A program made the position numbers and the translations under genes. DNA of 64,000 bases from JBCBTD01 sp039818825. GTDB taxonomy: Bacteria; Pseudomonadota; Alphaproteobacteria; Geminicoccales; Geminicoccaceae. Positions 26,131 to 33,877 of this stretch are shown one piece after another (the stretch's first letter is position 1; every line of letters begins with the position of its first letter). The notes under the pieces are model-generated. The model saw only the letters and a program-made list of their open reading frames with translations. It was not told where the DNA came from and searched no databases. The DNA is taken from NCBI GenBank assembly GCA_039818825.1, contig JBCBTD010000016.1, positions 6,048 through 70,047 on the forward strand. The letters run 5' to 3'.

Positions 26131-27038
26131 GCCTGGCATCCTGGCTCACCTCCCTCACCGAGCCGGCGGTACTGGTGACGGTGATCGAGAGCAAGGGCTC
26201 GGTGCCGCGAGGCGTTGGGACGAAGATGCTCGTCACAGCGTCCGGGCAGCAGGGCTCGATCGGCGGCGGCGAACTGGAATGGCGCACCGTCGCCGCGGCA
26301 CGGCGGCTGGTCGGCGCCCACGGCGGCGACACGCTGGCCTTCCCCTTGGGCCCGGAACTCGGGCAGTGCTGCGGCGGCTTTGCGCGGGTCGCGCTGACGC
26401 CTTTGCACCCGGTGGCGGCCACCCACGAAGTCGGTCGGGCGCTCGGCGAAGGCGCCCGGACGTTCGTGCAGAACCCGACGGACGGCAGGATCGAAGCGCT
26501 CACCGATCGGAGCGACGCGTCCACCATCGTGCAGCGCGCCGATGGTGCCCTGATCGAGGCCGTGCCACCGCCAATGGCACCGGTCTGGCTCTTCGGGGCG
26601 GGCCATGTCGGCCGGGCCCTGGTCGACGTGCTGGCACGCTTGCCGGAGCAAATGGTCGTCTGGATCGACGAGCGGCCCGAGGTTTGGCCGACGGACCTGC
26701 CGGAGGCGATCCGGCCGTTGCCCGCCGCGGTGCCGGAGGCGGTCGTCGCCCACGCGCCCGCCGGGGCGGACGTCCTGGTCATGACCCACAGCCATGCCCG
26801 CGATCTGGCCGTGGTCGCCGCCGCGCTCGACCGTGACGATCTCGGCTTCGTCGGCCTGATCGGCTCGCGGACCAAGCGGGCGCGGTTCGAGCGACGGCTC
26901 CTGAGCCTCGGCCACGACGATGCCGGCCTCGCCAGGCTGACCTGTCCGATCGGCTTGCCGTCGATCCGCGGCAAGGCGCCCGAGATCATCGCCATCGCCG
27001 TGGCGGCCCAACTGCTGGAGCGACGAGCCGATGGATGA
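26127..27038 (+). CDS. xdhC: Xanthine dehydrogenase accessory protein XdhC
   Basis: 303 residues from ATG 26127. The N-terminal XdhC/CoxI domain has VIESKGSVPRGVGTKMLV and SIGGGELEW. The C-terminal NAD-like Rossmann domain has VWLFGAGHVGRALV and DLGFVGLIGSRTKRARF. XdhC binds and helps sulfurate the molybdenum cofactor before insertion into XdhB. It overlaps guaD by 8 nt. Confidence 0.94.
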   Translation: MSLASWLTSLTEPAVLVTVIESKGSVPRGVGTKMLVTASGQQGSIGGGELEWRTVAAARRLVGAHGGDTLAFPLGPELGQCCGGFARVALTPLHPVAATHEVGRALGEGARTFVQNPTDGRIEALTDRSDASTIVQRADGALIEAVPPPMAPVWLFGAGHVGRALVDVLARLPEQMVVWIDERPEVWPTDLPEAIRPLPAAVPEAVVAHAPAGADVLVMTHSHARDLAVVAAALDRDDLGFVGLIGSRTKRARFERRLLSLGHDDAGLARLTCPIGLPSIRGKAPEIIAIAVAAQLLERRADG

Positions 27039-27498
27039 CACGAGTTTCCTGGAGCTGGCGGTGGCGCTCGCCGTGGACAACGTGGCGACGGGTGGCGGGC
27101 CGTTCGGCGCGCTGGTGACCAAGGATGGCCGGGTGGTCGGGAAAGGGGCGAACCGGGTGACCGCCGACCTCGACCCGACGGCGCACGCCGAGGTCAACGC
27201 CATCCGTGCCGCGTGCCGAGCGCTCGGTAGCTTCGGCCTGCAAGGGGCCGTGCTCTACACCAGTTGCGAGCCCTGCCCGATGTGTCTGGCGGCGGCGCAT
27301 TGGGCGCGGGTCGAACGGATCGTCTTCGCCGCCGACCGCTTCGATGCCGCCGCCGCGGACTTCGACGACGCGGTCCTCTACGACGAGCTGACCCTGCCCT
27401 TGGACCAGCGGCGGACGCCGATCCACCATCTGGCGCTGGCGACCCGACTCCGGCCGTTCGACACGTGGCGCGCCCAGGCGGCGCGTACGCACTATTGA
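27031..27498 (+). CDS. guaD: Guanine deaminase (cytidine-deaminase fold)
   Basis: 155 residues with the zinc-deaminase signature: HAEVNAIRAACR (His ligand plus catalytic Glu) and TSCEPCPMCLAA (two Cys ligands). Length and position at the end of the xdh operon support GuaD, which converts guanine to xanthine. A related tRNA or cytosine deaminase is less likely because of context. It is the last gene before the low-G+C stretch. Confidence 0.88.
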   Translation: MDDTSFLELAVALAVDNVATGGGPFGALVTKDGRVVGKGANRVTADLDPTAHAEVNAIRAACRALGSFGLQGAVLYTSCEPCPMCLAAAHWARVERIVFAADRFDAAAADFDDAVLYDELTLPLDQRRTPIHHLALATRLRPFDTWRAQAARTHY

Positions 27499-27937
27499 GT
27501 CCGCCAAGCCCGGCCCGCTCGCTGCCACGCTCCGGTAGCGCAACGTCCGAGGGCAACTGCGGCTGTGGACGGGGAACGGGCATCCTTGGGGACATCCGAT
27601 GGGTCCGCTCTCGGAGGCGTAACGACCCTTGCCGTTGGTGACGCTCCCGGCAGAAACGCGCCACGAAGAGGCATCGTTGATGGCCGAATCGTCAAGATAT
27701 GTCGCGACGACACAGCTTCGAGCAAAGACGACAATACCGCCCTGGCCGGGAGGGTGTGACCCTTGGAACCGATTCACCGGCAATACGGGACACCTACTTC
27801 GAGAACTTCGGTGACTCTGAGTAGCTCACTCGGTGAGATCCTATTCTTTGGGCGGTGCTGTGCCGGCGACGAGAGCTGAATGCGCGAAGGTCGACGAGTG
27901 GCCAATCTTCGGGAATGGTTGCTGCACCCAAAAGTAC
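27499..27937. other. Intergenic stretch at the left edge of the A+T-richer island
   Basis: These 439 nt hold no convincing gene; open frames on the plus strand are short and show no coding character or recognisable motif. A small hairpin CTCAC-TCG-GTGAG lies near 27825-27838. No tRNA or recognisable attachment core was seen. Composition falls from the host's G+C-rich level toward the island. Confidence 0.5.
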
Positions 27938-29767
27938 TTAGTGTCCGTCGCTAGCTAGCCGTTCGCTCGCAGCGTTTACGTCTATGGTCGGCTTTAGGTC
28001 CGTATGCGCCGCCGCGGCCCTTCGCTCGTCCGTACCCGCCGTTTCCCGAAGCGCTCGCATGATAGCGCCAGCATCGGCTTTGGCCGCTACAGCTTTCAGG
28101 CGGGCTATTACTCCTGCAGCAAGCCCAACACTGTAAGATGCACCTTTTCCAAACGCGAGAGTGCCATTGCTCTGCACTTCAGGTATAGCTGTGCCCGGTA
28201 GCCACAAAACACTAGGCGCCGACTTCGCGAAGTCCGCCGCGCGTCCGGAGCGGTCTACGGACGATACGATCATAAACTTCCCAGATTCACCCGACAACAC
28301 GGGAAGATTCATCAAGTTAGCGCCCTCCCGATTGTTTGCGAGAGGTAAAACGACCACTGATCCAGCGTCAACTGCATCGCTTAGGAGTCTCATTACTGCG
28401 TCAGGAAAAACGCCAATCTTTCTTCCTGCATAAGGAACGCAGAGTACATCAGGCTCTTCCTCAACTAGGGCCTCAAGATTGTTGACCAACGCATCTGTGT
28501 CGTCACTCCCGCGCATAGCTGCCACTTTAATTTGCGCTGCACTACCCGCAACCAACTGCACCATACGAGCGACATTGCCTGCATGCCGATCCTGCTCATG
28601 GAATTGCTCTTCACTACTGAATTGACTACCAACGCGCTCCACGTTTTCTAGAGAGAATAGCACCGACGGAGGCAATCCGCCCGCTACAGCTACTGAGATA
28701 ACCGGACCGGAAGCCTCGTTCGGACGATCAATGTTCATCATCTCAAGGAGATTCGCCTCGGCTTCATTAAGAATTTCCTCTTGGTATTCGCTCAGATCGA
28801 TCGTTGTTACGACGTCAATAACAGCCTGAATGGAATCGATAGCCGTTTGGTCGGGGCTCTCAAACGCACTCTTGGCATCTCGCGCACGCTCGAAGGAGCG
28901 CCGCGCAGCCTCGAAATTCAGTCCGCGCAAGTATGCACTGCCAGCGAGTAGGTGTAAGTTGCCCCACCTCGGAACTATCCGAGAAAGCTTCTCCGCGTCT
29001 TTCCCGATCTCCAGCCAGGGAGAGCTTTCATCACGTCTACCGGCGCGCTCGCGCTTCTGCTGTGCGACAAACGCCTCAACCACTTGAATGAATTTACCGA
29101 ACTCAGCTTCCGTGAATGCGCTGACCTCTGGCGCGTCGCGCACAATCTCGCGCCTCCAGAGGTGGAAATTGATTGCATCGATCACTGCTGCTTCGCTCGT
29201 ACCGCTAACCTTGAGCACCGTTGGAGGCTCGCCAACACCGTCGAAGTTGGCGCTAACAATCGATGATTCTTCGGATTTCTGAACGAGTATCGAGATGATC
29301 CGCTCGTCGTGAATTTTTCTATAAATCCAGCGAAGCCATGGTCCGGCATCAATTCCAGACAGATTTAGCTCAATATTTGTATCATTAAATAAATGAACAG
29401 GGAGATTTGTTTCATTTAGTTGTTCGCGTACAGTTGCAAGCACTCTAGGCGCTACGAAATGATTGAAGGTTACGTTGTTGTCTTCCATATCAGGTGACGG
29501 CATCGATGAGATGTCCGAAAAATCAAAATTTAGTGTAGAGTTACTTAACGTATGCTTTGTGTTTTCCAATTTAGACTGCAACATAGCAGCCAATTTGCTG
29601 CCAATTTCGTTATCTTTGATCTCATAGCTAGCGAATGTGATTGGTGCGATTAGGTCCGGCGGGCGTTGTGACCACCATCCGCCGACGCGATCGAGAACAC
29701 GCGCAGCATTCGTCAAAGCAATAGCGATAACGACGACAGCGGTAGTGACGTCAAGAATTATCCACAT
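27938..29767 (-). CDS. Membrane-anchored protein with degenerate subtilisin-like domain (unknown function)
   Basis: 609 residues, not recognised as a whole. Residues 3-20 form one membrane helix; about 36-210 is an unfamiliar alpha/beta region rich in Asn/Ser; about 265-300 looks like a TPR pair (LHLLAGSAYLRGLNFEAARR). Residues about 354-575 follow the subtilase order: a VAVAGGLPPS strand where the Asp box should be, DRHAGNVARMVQLV (His395), VVVLPLANNREG (Asn479, oxyanion position), and GKGASYSVGLAAGV (Ser544 in the GTS position). The catalytic Asp appears replaced by Ala/Gly, so it is probably inactive or a binding module. G+C falls sharply toward its 5' end (18 of 60 bases at 29521-29580), suggesting transfer. 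Confidence 0.8.
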   Translation of the reverse strand: MWIILDVTTAVVVIAIALTNAARVLDRVGGWWSQRPPDLIAPITFASYEIKDNEIGSKLAAMLQSKLENTKHTLSNSTLNFDFSDISSMPSPDMEDNNVTFNHFVAPRVLATVREQLNETNLPVHLFNDTNIELNLSGIDAGPWLRWIYRKIHDERIISILVQKSEESSIVSANFDGVGEPPTVLKVSGTSEAAVIDAINFHLWRREIVRDAPEVSAFTEAEFGKFIQVVEAFVAQQKRERAGRRDESSPWLEIGKDAEKLSRIVPRWGNLHLLAGSAYLRGLNFEAARRSFERARDAKSAFESPDQTAIDSIQAVIDVVTTIDLSEYQEEILNEAEANLLEMMNIDRPNEASGPVISVAVAGGLPPSVLFSLENVERVGSQFSSEEQFHEQDRHAGNVARMVQLVAGSAAQIKVAAMRGSDDTDALVNNLEALVEEEPDVLCVPYAGRKIGVFPDAVMRLLSDAVDAGSVVVLPLANNREGANLMNLPVLSGESGKFMIVSSVDRSGRAADFAKSAPSVLWLPGTAIPEVQSNGTLAFGKGASYSVGLAAGVIARLKAVAAKADAGAIMRALRETAGTDERRAAAAHTDLKPTIDVNAASERLASDGH

Positions 29768-29779
29768 CGCTCTTTCTGC

Positions 29780-29872
29780 TTACATGTATTTGCGAAGCGC
29801 AAAACAGAAGCTGAATGAAAGCACCAAAGCACCAACATACTCAGGCACAACGCTCAACGATGGTATTTGCAC
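29780..29872 (-). CDS. Possible 30-residue hydrophobic peptide or gene remnant
   Basis: A GTG-initiated frame encodes about 30 residues containing one hydrophobic stretch (VGALVLSFSFCFALRKYM) and stops 12 nt before the 609-residue gene on the same strand. GGGA lies about 10 nt upstream of the GTG. It could be a small membrane partner, the truncated end of an upstream gene, or chance. There is no further support. Confidence 0.25.
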   Translation of the reverse strand: MQIPSLSVVPEYVGALVLSFSFCFALRKYM

Positions 29873-29894
29873 ATCGAGAGTGTCCCGAACCGCT

Positions 29895-29906
29895 GAGGTT
29901 AACCTC
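29895..29906. promoter_or_regulatory. 12-bp perfect palindrome GAGGTTAACCTC upstream of the island gene
   Basis: It sits about 23 nt upstream of the putative small frame and about 128 nt upstream of the 609-residue gene on the minus strand. Length and position suit a dimeric repressor site for the island operon, but no regulator gene is adjacent. Confidence 0.35.
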
Positions 29907-30309
29907 GGAGGTGATGCACATGCTCGTCTACGGCAGGTTCCTTGGCGACCATGACTAAAGTCGATCCAACACACGCCGTCTCTCAGACGCACGCTGTGCG
30001 GCGTGAGCGGCTCAATAGAGTATGTTGGAATCACATGCCGCAGGTGCATAGATTTTGGCTTCCTTCGTTCGGTACGAAGCATGATCGATGCGCATCGCCG
30101 TGTTCCTGGTCGTCGGTGTCGATCGCGGTTGGGCATGGCTACGGCTTGTTCGAAGGTCGGCTTCGGGCGCTTCCCTCGCTCTAGCCATCGTGCCCCGCGT
30201 GTCCGCTATGGGGAGCCCAACGGTCGACCCGGCTCTTGAGCGTTTGGTCGGTTCAAGGCCGACCCCAGCAATGCACCCGGGCCCTGCGGAGGAGCGCCTA
30301 CTGATGGCT
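29907..30309. other. Intergenic stretch at the right edge of the island
   Basis: About 400 nt with no supported gene. Composition climbs back from A+T-rich to host level by about 30200. A short hairpin CTTCGT-TCGGT-ACGAAG is at 30063-30079. Open frames on both strands lack recognisable content. No transposase fragment or tRNA was seen. Confidence 0.5.
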
Positions 30310-31203
30310 TCACTGCCCCTGGATCGCGTCGCGGCTCTCGGTCGTCACGGGCGTGGGTACACCGGTCGCGGCGCCCAGCCGGATGACCGCGCCGGCCAGC
30401 CACTCCAGCTCGATGCGGCGGCCGGCTTCGAGGTCCTTCAGCATCGATGCTTTCATGTCGGCGGGTTGGCCGTCGAGGAACGCGACCACCTGGTCCACCC
30501 GATCTGGAGCGAGGCCGATGCCCTGGGCGCGGCCGACGGCGACGGCCTCCTCGACCAGCGCCCGGTGGCGACGGCGCAGATCGGGCGTCTCGCGGATCAC
30601 CCCGGCAGCGGCGCGGGCGTGGCCGCAGATCGTCGCGAACGGTGCCAACATGGTGAACTTGTTCCAGATCTGCAGCTCGATGTCGTCGCGATGCTCGGCC
30701 TCGAAGCCCGCCGCCTCGCCAAGCTCGCGGAGCCGATCGAGCGGCGCCGAAGCCCGGCCATCCAGTTCGCCGAAGCGCAGCCAGGCAAAAGGCGCCGCGC
30801 GGACGATCACGCCCGGCGCCTCGATGTGTGCGCTGATCCCGGCGACGCCGCCAGCGACCGCGGCCTCGCTGAGCGCCGCCTGAAGGATCGCCACGGACTC
30901 GACGCCATTCTGCAGCGGGACGACGCGTGTTTGCGCGCCGACGTAAGGGGCCGCGGCTTCGATGGCGGCATCGAGGTCGTACATCTTGACCGCCAGCAGC
31001 ACGACGTCCGCGACGTCGCCGGGCTCGGCGAAACGCACCGGTTCGACGAACGCACCTTCGGCGGTGCGGACCTCGAGGCCGTGCTCGCGCATCGCCTGCG
31101 CATGGGCACCGCGCGCAATGAACGCCACCTCGGCCCCGGCCCGCGCCAGCAGCGCGCCGAAATAGCCCCCGACACCGCCCGCACCGACGATCACGATTCG
31201 CAA
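30310..31203 (-). CDS. panE: 2-dehydropantoate 2-reductase (ketopantoate reductase family)
   Basis: 297 residues with the N-terminal NADP-binding motif MRIVIVGAGGVGGYFGALLARAG, VVPLQNGVES and the C-terminal family segments ELQIWNKFTMLAPFA (catalytic Lys region) and DMKASMLKDLEAGRRIELEWLAG. It reduces ketopantoate to pantoate for CoA synthesis, though paralogues act on other 2-oxoacids. No pan neighbours are present, so the specific role is moderately sure. It is divergent from the cytochrome b561 gene. Confidence 0.87.
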   Translation of the reverse strand: MRIVIVGAGGVGGYFGALLARAGAEVAFIARGAHAQAMREHGLEVRTAEGAFVEPVRFAEPGDVADVVLLAVKMYDLDAAIEAAAPYVGAQTRVVPLQNGVESVAILQAALSEAAVAGGVAGISAHIEAPGVIVRAAPFAWLRFGELDGRASAPLDRLRELGEAAGFEAEHRDDIELQIWNKFTMLAPFATICGHARAAAGVIRETPDLRRRHRALVEEAVAVGRAQGIGLAPDRVDQVVAFLDGQPADMKASMLKDLEAGRRIELEWLAGAVIRLGAATGVPTPVTTESRDAIQGQ

Positions 31204-31283
31204 AGCTGCCCCTCCCCGGAAAGCTCTTGATTGCCCAGCAAGATCACGGAAAATCCGTTGTCGCCGAACGTCGTGAGGATGCC

Positions 31284-31946
31284 ATGGCCGAGACCACCCG
31301 TCGCCTCGAGGTTTGGGATCTGCCGACGAGATTGGTCCACTGGGCGCTGGTCGTGCTGGTGTTCCTCGCCTGGCTTAGCCAAGAGTTCGGCCAGATGGAT
31401 CGGCACATGATGATCGGCTACACGATCCTGACGCTGGTCCTGTTCCGCATCGTCTGGGGCCTCTACGGGTCCGAGCCCTCGCGGTTCGTCTCGTTCGTCC
31501 GTGGTCCTCGGGCGGTCGTCGCCTACGCCCGGGACCTGCTGCGCGGTCGGCCCCCGAAGCTGGCCGGACACAACCCGCTCGGCGCGCTCGCCATCGTCGC
31601 ACTCTTGGGCCTGCTGCTGGTCCAGGCCACGGCGGGGCTCTTTGCCGACGACGACATCTTCACCCAGGGTCCCCTGGCGAAGCTGGTCAGCAGCGAGACA
31701 TCCTCGATGCTGACCAACGTCCACGAGACCGTTTTCTGGGTCCTGCTCGGGGTCATCGCCGTCCACGTCGCCGCGGCGGCGGCCTATGCCGGTCTGCTGA
31801 AGCAGGATCTGGTCCGGCCGATGATCCATGGCCGGAAGACACTACCTGCGGACACCGCAGCACCGAGCGTCCGCAACCCGCTTTGGGCGCTCCCGGCGGC
31901 CGCCTTCGCCGCCGGGGTGGTCTGGTACGTCGTCAACCGCCTCTGA
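31284..31946 (+). CDS. Cytochrome b561-family membrane protein
   Basis: 220 residues from ATG 31284 (MAETTRRLEVWDLPTRLVHW), chosen because the next upstream ATG adds a polar, unrelated leader. Four or five helices carry paired histidines suited to heme b: LVHWALVV, DRHMMIGY, NVHETVFW and AVHVAAAA. The RIVWGLYGSEPSRF segment is typical of the Ni/Fe-hydrogenase b-type/b561 family. It probably moves electrons between quinol and the adjacent c-type cytochrome, whose gene converges 8 nt away. Confidence 0.88.
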   Translation: MAETTRRLEVWDLPTRLVHWALVVLVFLAWLSQEFGQMDRHMMIGYTILTLVLFRIVWGLYGSEPSRFVSFVRGPRAVVAYARDLLRGRPPKLAGHNPLGALAIVALLGLLLVQATAGLFADDDIFTQGPLAKLVSSETSSMLTNVHETVFWVLLGVIAVHVAAAAAYAGLLKQDLVRPMIHGRKTLPADTAAPSVRNPLWALPAAAFAAGVVWYVVNRL

Positions 31947-31954
31947 TCGGTCCG

Positions 31955-32404
31955 CTACTCACGGAACTTGTCGTGGCAGGCCTTGCAGGCCGCACCCATG
32001 GTTTGCGTGGCCTGGCCGACCGCGGCCATGTCGCCGGACGCTGCCGCTTCCTGGAGCTTGGCGCTCGCCGCCACAGCCTCGTCGGCGAGTTCTTCGAAGG
32101 TGCCCCAATCCGACCAGATCGCCGGCTTGGCCTTGGTCGTTGCCGAGCCCTGGCCGGCGGTGTTCTGCTCCGTCGCTGCCTTGATGTGCGGTAAGGTCAG
32201 GGCGATCGAATCGGCGAAGGCCGGAACGTCCCCGGGGAACGTCACTTCCTGCTTCAGGTTCATGGCGATGCCGGTGATGCTCGCGCCCAGGACCTTGTAG
32301 AGCTGCTGGCGATACTTGATGGCGTTGTCCGCATCCGCTTCGGCCGAAGCGGGCGCAGCGAAGCAGAGGGTACAAAGGACGGCGGCCGTCGCAGAACGCA
32401 GCAT
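31955..32404 (-). CDS. Class II c-type cytochrome (cytochrome c')
   Basis: 149 residues with a Sec signal peptide (MLRSATAAVLCTLCFAAPASA) and one heme-binding motif near the C-terminus, ACKACHDKFRE, with Cys140, Cys143 and His144. The C-terminal CxxCH and four-helix character place it in the cytochrome c'/c-556 group, periplasmic carriers or NO-binding proteins. It faces the b561 gene, a common pairing. Confidence 0.92.
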   Translation of the reverse strand: MLRSATAAVLCTLCFAAPASAEADADNAIKYRQQLYKVLGASITGIAMNLKQEVTFPGDVPAFADSIALTLPHIKAATEQNTAGQGSATTKAKPAIWSDWGTFEELADEAVAASAKLQEAAASGDMAAVGQATQTMGAACKACHDKFRE

Positions 32405-32498
32405 GGGCGTGTCTCCCGTGGAGGCTCGTTTGGACTTATTCTACGTAGCACAGGTGGGAATGAACGTGAGCCGACCGGCGCGTTCATTTTTCGCCGGC

Positions 32499-33290
32499 TC
32501 AGTAGGTCGTCATCTCCGCCTTGGCGGCGACACCCGAGCGGGCTTCGGCGAGCACCTCATGGGCTTTGGCCGCCATGAATCGGCTGTCCGACCCGATGGT
32601 GCAGAAATCGAAGCCCCAGCCGAGCACCTTGCTGGCATAGCTGGGCTCGCCGGTGTGCATGCCGGCAAAGAGACCCTTGGCCTTGGCGCTTCGGCCGATG
32701 TGCTGGCAGGCCTCGACCACCTCGGCGACGATCGGGTCGAGCCGCGGCGGGTGACCGAGAGAGTTGGCGAGGTCCGACGGGCCGACATAAACGCCATCGA
32801 GACCGTCCACGGCGAGGATGGCGTCGAGGTTGTCCAAGGCGCGGCGGGTTTCGATCATGGCGATCTTGAGGACCGTGGCGTTCGCGTTGGCCGGATAGTC
32901 GGCGCCGCCGTAGAGCGTCGCCCTGATCGGGCCGAAGCTGCGCTCGCCGCGCGGCGGGTAGCTGCACCAGCCGACCAGGCGCTCGGCCTCTTCGGCGCTG
33001 TTGATCATCGGGCAGATGACCCCGTAGGCGCCGGCGTCGAGGCTCTTCATGATGATGCCGGCCTCCAGCCACGGCACCCGCACCATCGGCACCGTCGGCG
33101 TCGTCGAGATCGCCTGCAGCATGGTCACCATCGCCTGATAGTCGACGACGCCGTGCTGCATGTCGACGGTCACGCTGTCGAAGCCCTGATGCGCCATCAC
33201 TTCGGCAGCGAAGGCCGCCGGAATGCTGCACCAGCCGTTGATGGTCTTGGTGCCTTGGCCCCAAGCCTTGCGAAGCTCGTTGTCACGCAT
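32499..33290 (-). CDS. HpcH/HpaI-family aldolase
   Basis: 263 residues with a strong ribosome-binding site (GGGGAGGACC before ATG). The TIM-barrel family motifs VTVDMQHGVVDYQAM, GAYGVICPMINSAEEAERLVG, RSFGPIRA, KIAMIETRRALDNLDAIL and DGVYVGPSDLANSLG include the metal-binding Glu and Asp. Members reversibly split 4-hydroxy-2-oxo acids to pyruvate and an aldehyde. No degradation cluster surrounds it, so the substrate is open. Confidence 0.9.
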   Translation of the reverse strand: MRDNELRKAWGQGTKTINGWCSIPAAFAAEVMAHQGFDSVTVDMQHGVVDYQAMVTMLQAISTTPTVPMVRVPWLEAGIIMKSLDAGAYGVICPMINSAEEAERLVGWCSYPPRGERSFGPIRATLYGGADYPANANATVLKIAMIETRRALDNLDAILAVDGLDGVYVGPSDLANSLGHPPRLDPIVAEVVEACQHIGRSAKAKGLFAGMHTGEPSYASKVLGWGFDFCTIGSDSRFMAAKAHEVLAEARSGVAAKAEMTTY

Positions 33291-33432
33291 GTGGTCCTCC
33301 CCTTGGGTTCGGGCTTAGCCGATCGGCAGCCGGCGCGCATCCCCCCAACCGGGCACTGGATGCAACCGGAGGGCGGTGGCATGATGAATCGTGATCAAGG
33401 GGCAAGGTGAACGGTTCATCAGGGAGGGCGAC

Positions 33433-33870
33433 GTGCTCGTCTCACAAATCCTCAAGACCAAAGGAAGCGACGTCGTCAGCACCACCGCCGAGGCGACGAT
33501 CAACGAGGCCGCGGTGCTCATGGCGAACAACAACGTCGGCGCGGTGCTGGTCCGCGGCGGTGATGGCGGCGCCGTGGTCGGCATCCTCTCCGAACGCGAC
33601 GTCACCCGTGGCTTGGCCAAGAGCGGTAGCGCCGTCGGCACGGCGAGGGTCGGCACGTTGATGTCCGGCAGCATCGTCCATTGCTCGCCGTCCGACACGT
33701 CGGACAGCCTGATGGACCTGATGACGCACAAGCGCATCCGCCACTTGCCGGTCCTGGCCGATGGCGAGCTGGTCGGGATGATCTCGATCGGCGACGTGGT
33801 CAAGGCACGGCTCAGCGAGCTGCAGAGCCAAGCCGCCGCGCTCGAAACCTACATCGCCGGAACCGGCTGA
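33433..33870 (+). CDS. Tandem CBS-domain protein
   Basis: 145 residues from a GTG at 33433, preferred to an ATG/GTG at 33391 because AGGGAGGG lies 5 nt upstream. It contains two CBS repeats, each with the pattern VLVRGGDGGAVVGILSERDV and HLPVLADGELVGMISIGDVV. Stand-alone CBS pairs bind adenosine nucleotides (AMP/ATP/SAM) and regulate partner proteins. No partner is adjacent. Confidence 0.9.
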   Translation: MLVSQILKTKGSDVVSTTAEATINEAAVLMANNNVGAVLVRGGDGGAVVGILSERDVTRGLAKSGSAVGTARVGTLMSGSIVHCSPSDTSDSLMDLMTHKRIRHLPVLADGELVGMISIGDVVKARLSELQSQAAALETYIAGTG

Positions 33871-33877
33871 ACGCCGC

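Noticed and set aside
27948..27957. GCTAGCTAGC-type palindrome near the end of the island gene
   Set aside because: It lies inside the coding sequence (codons for Leu-Ala-Ser) and is too short to treat as an attachment site.
29942..30184. Short plus-strand frames in the right flank of the island
   Set aside because: No ribosome-binding site, no hydrophobic or domain pattern, and they span a composition boundary; treated as non-coding.
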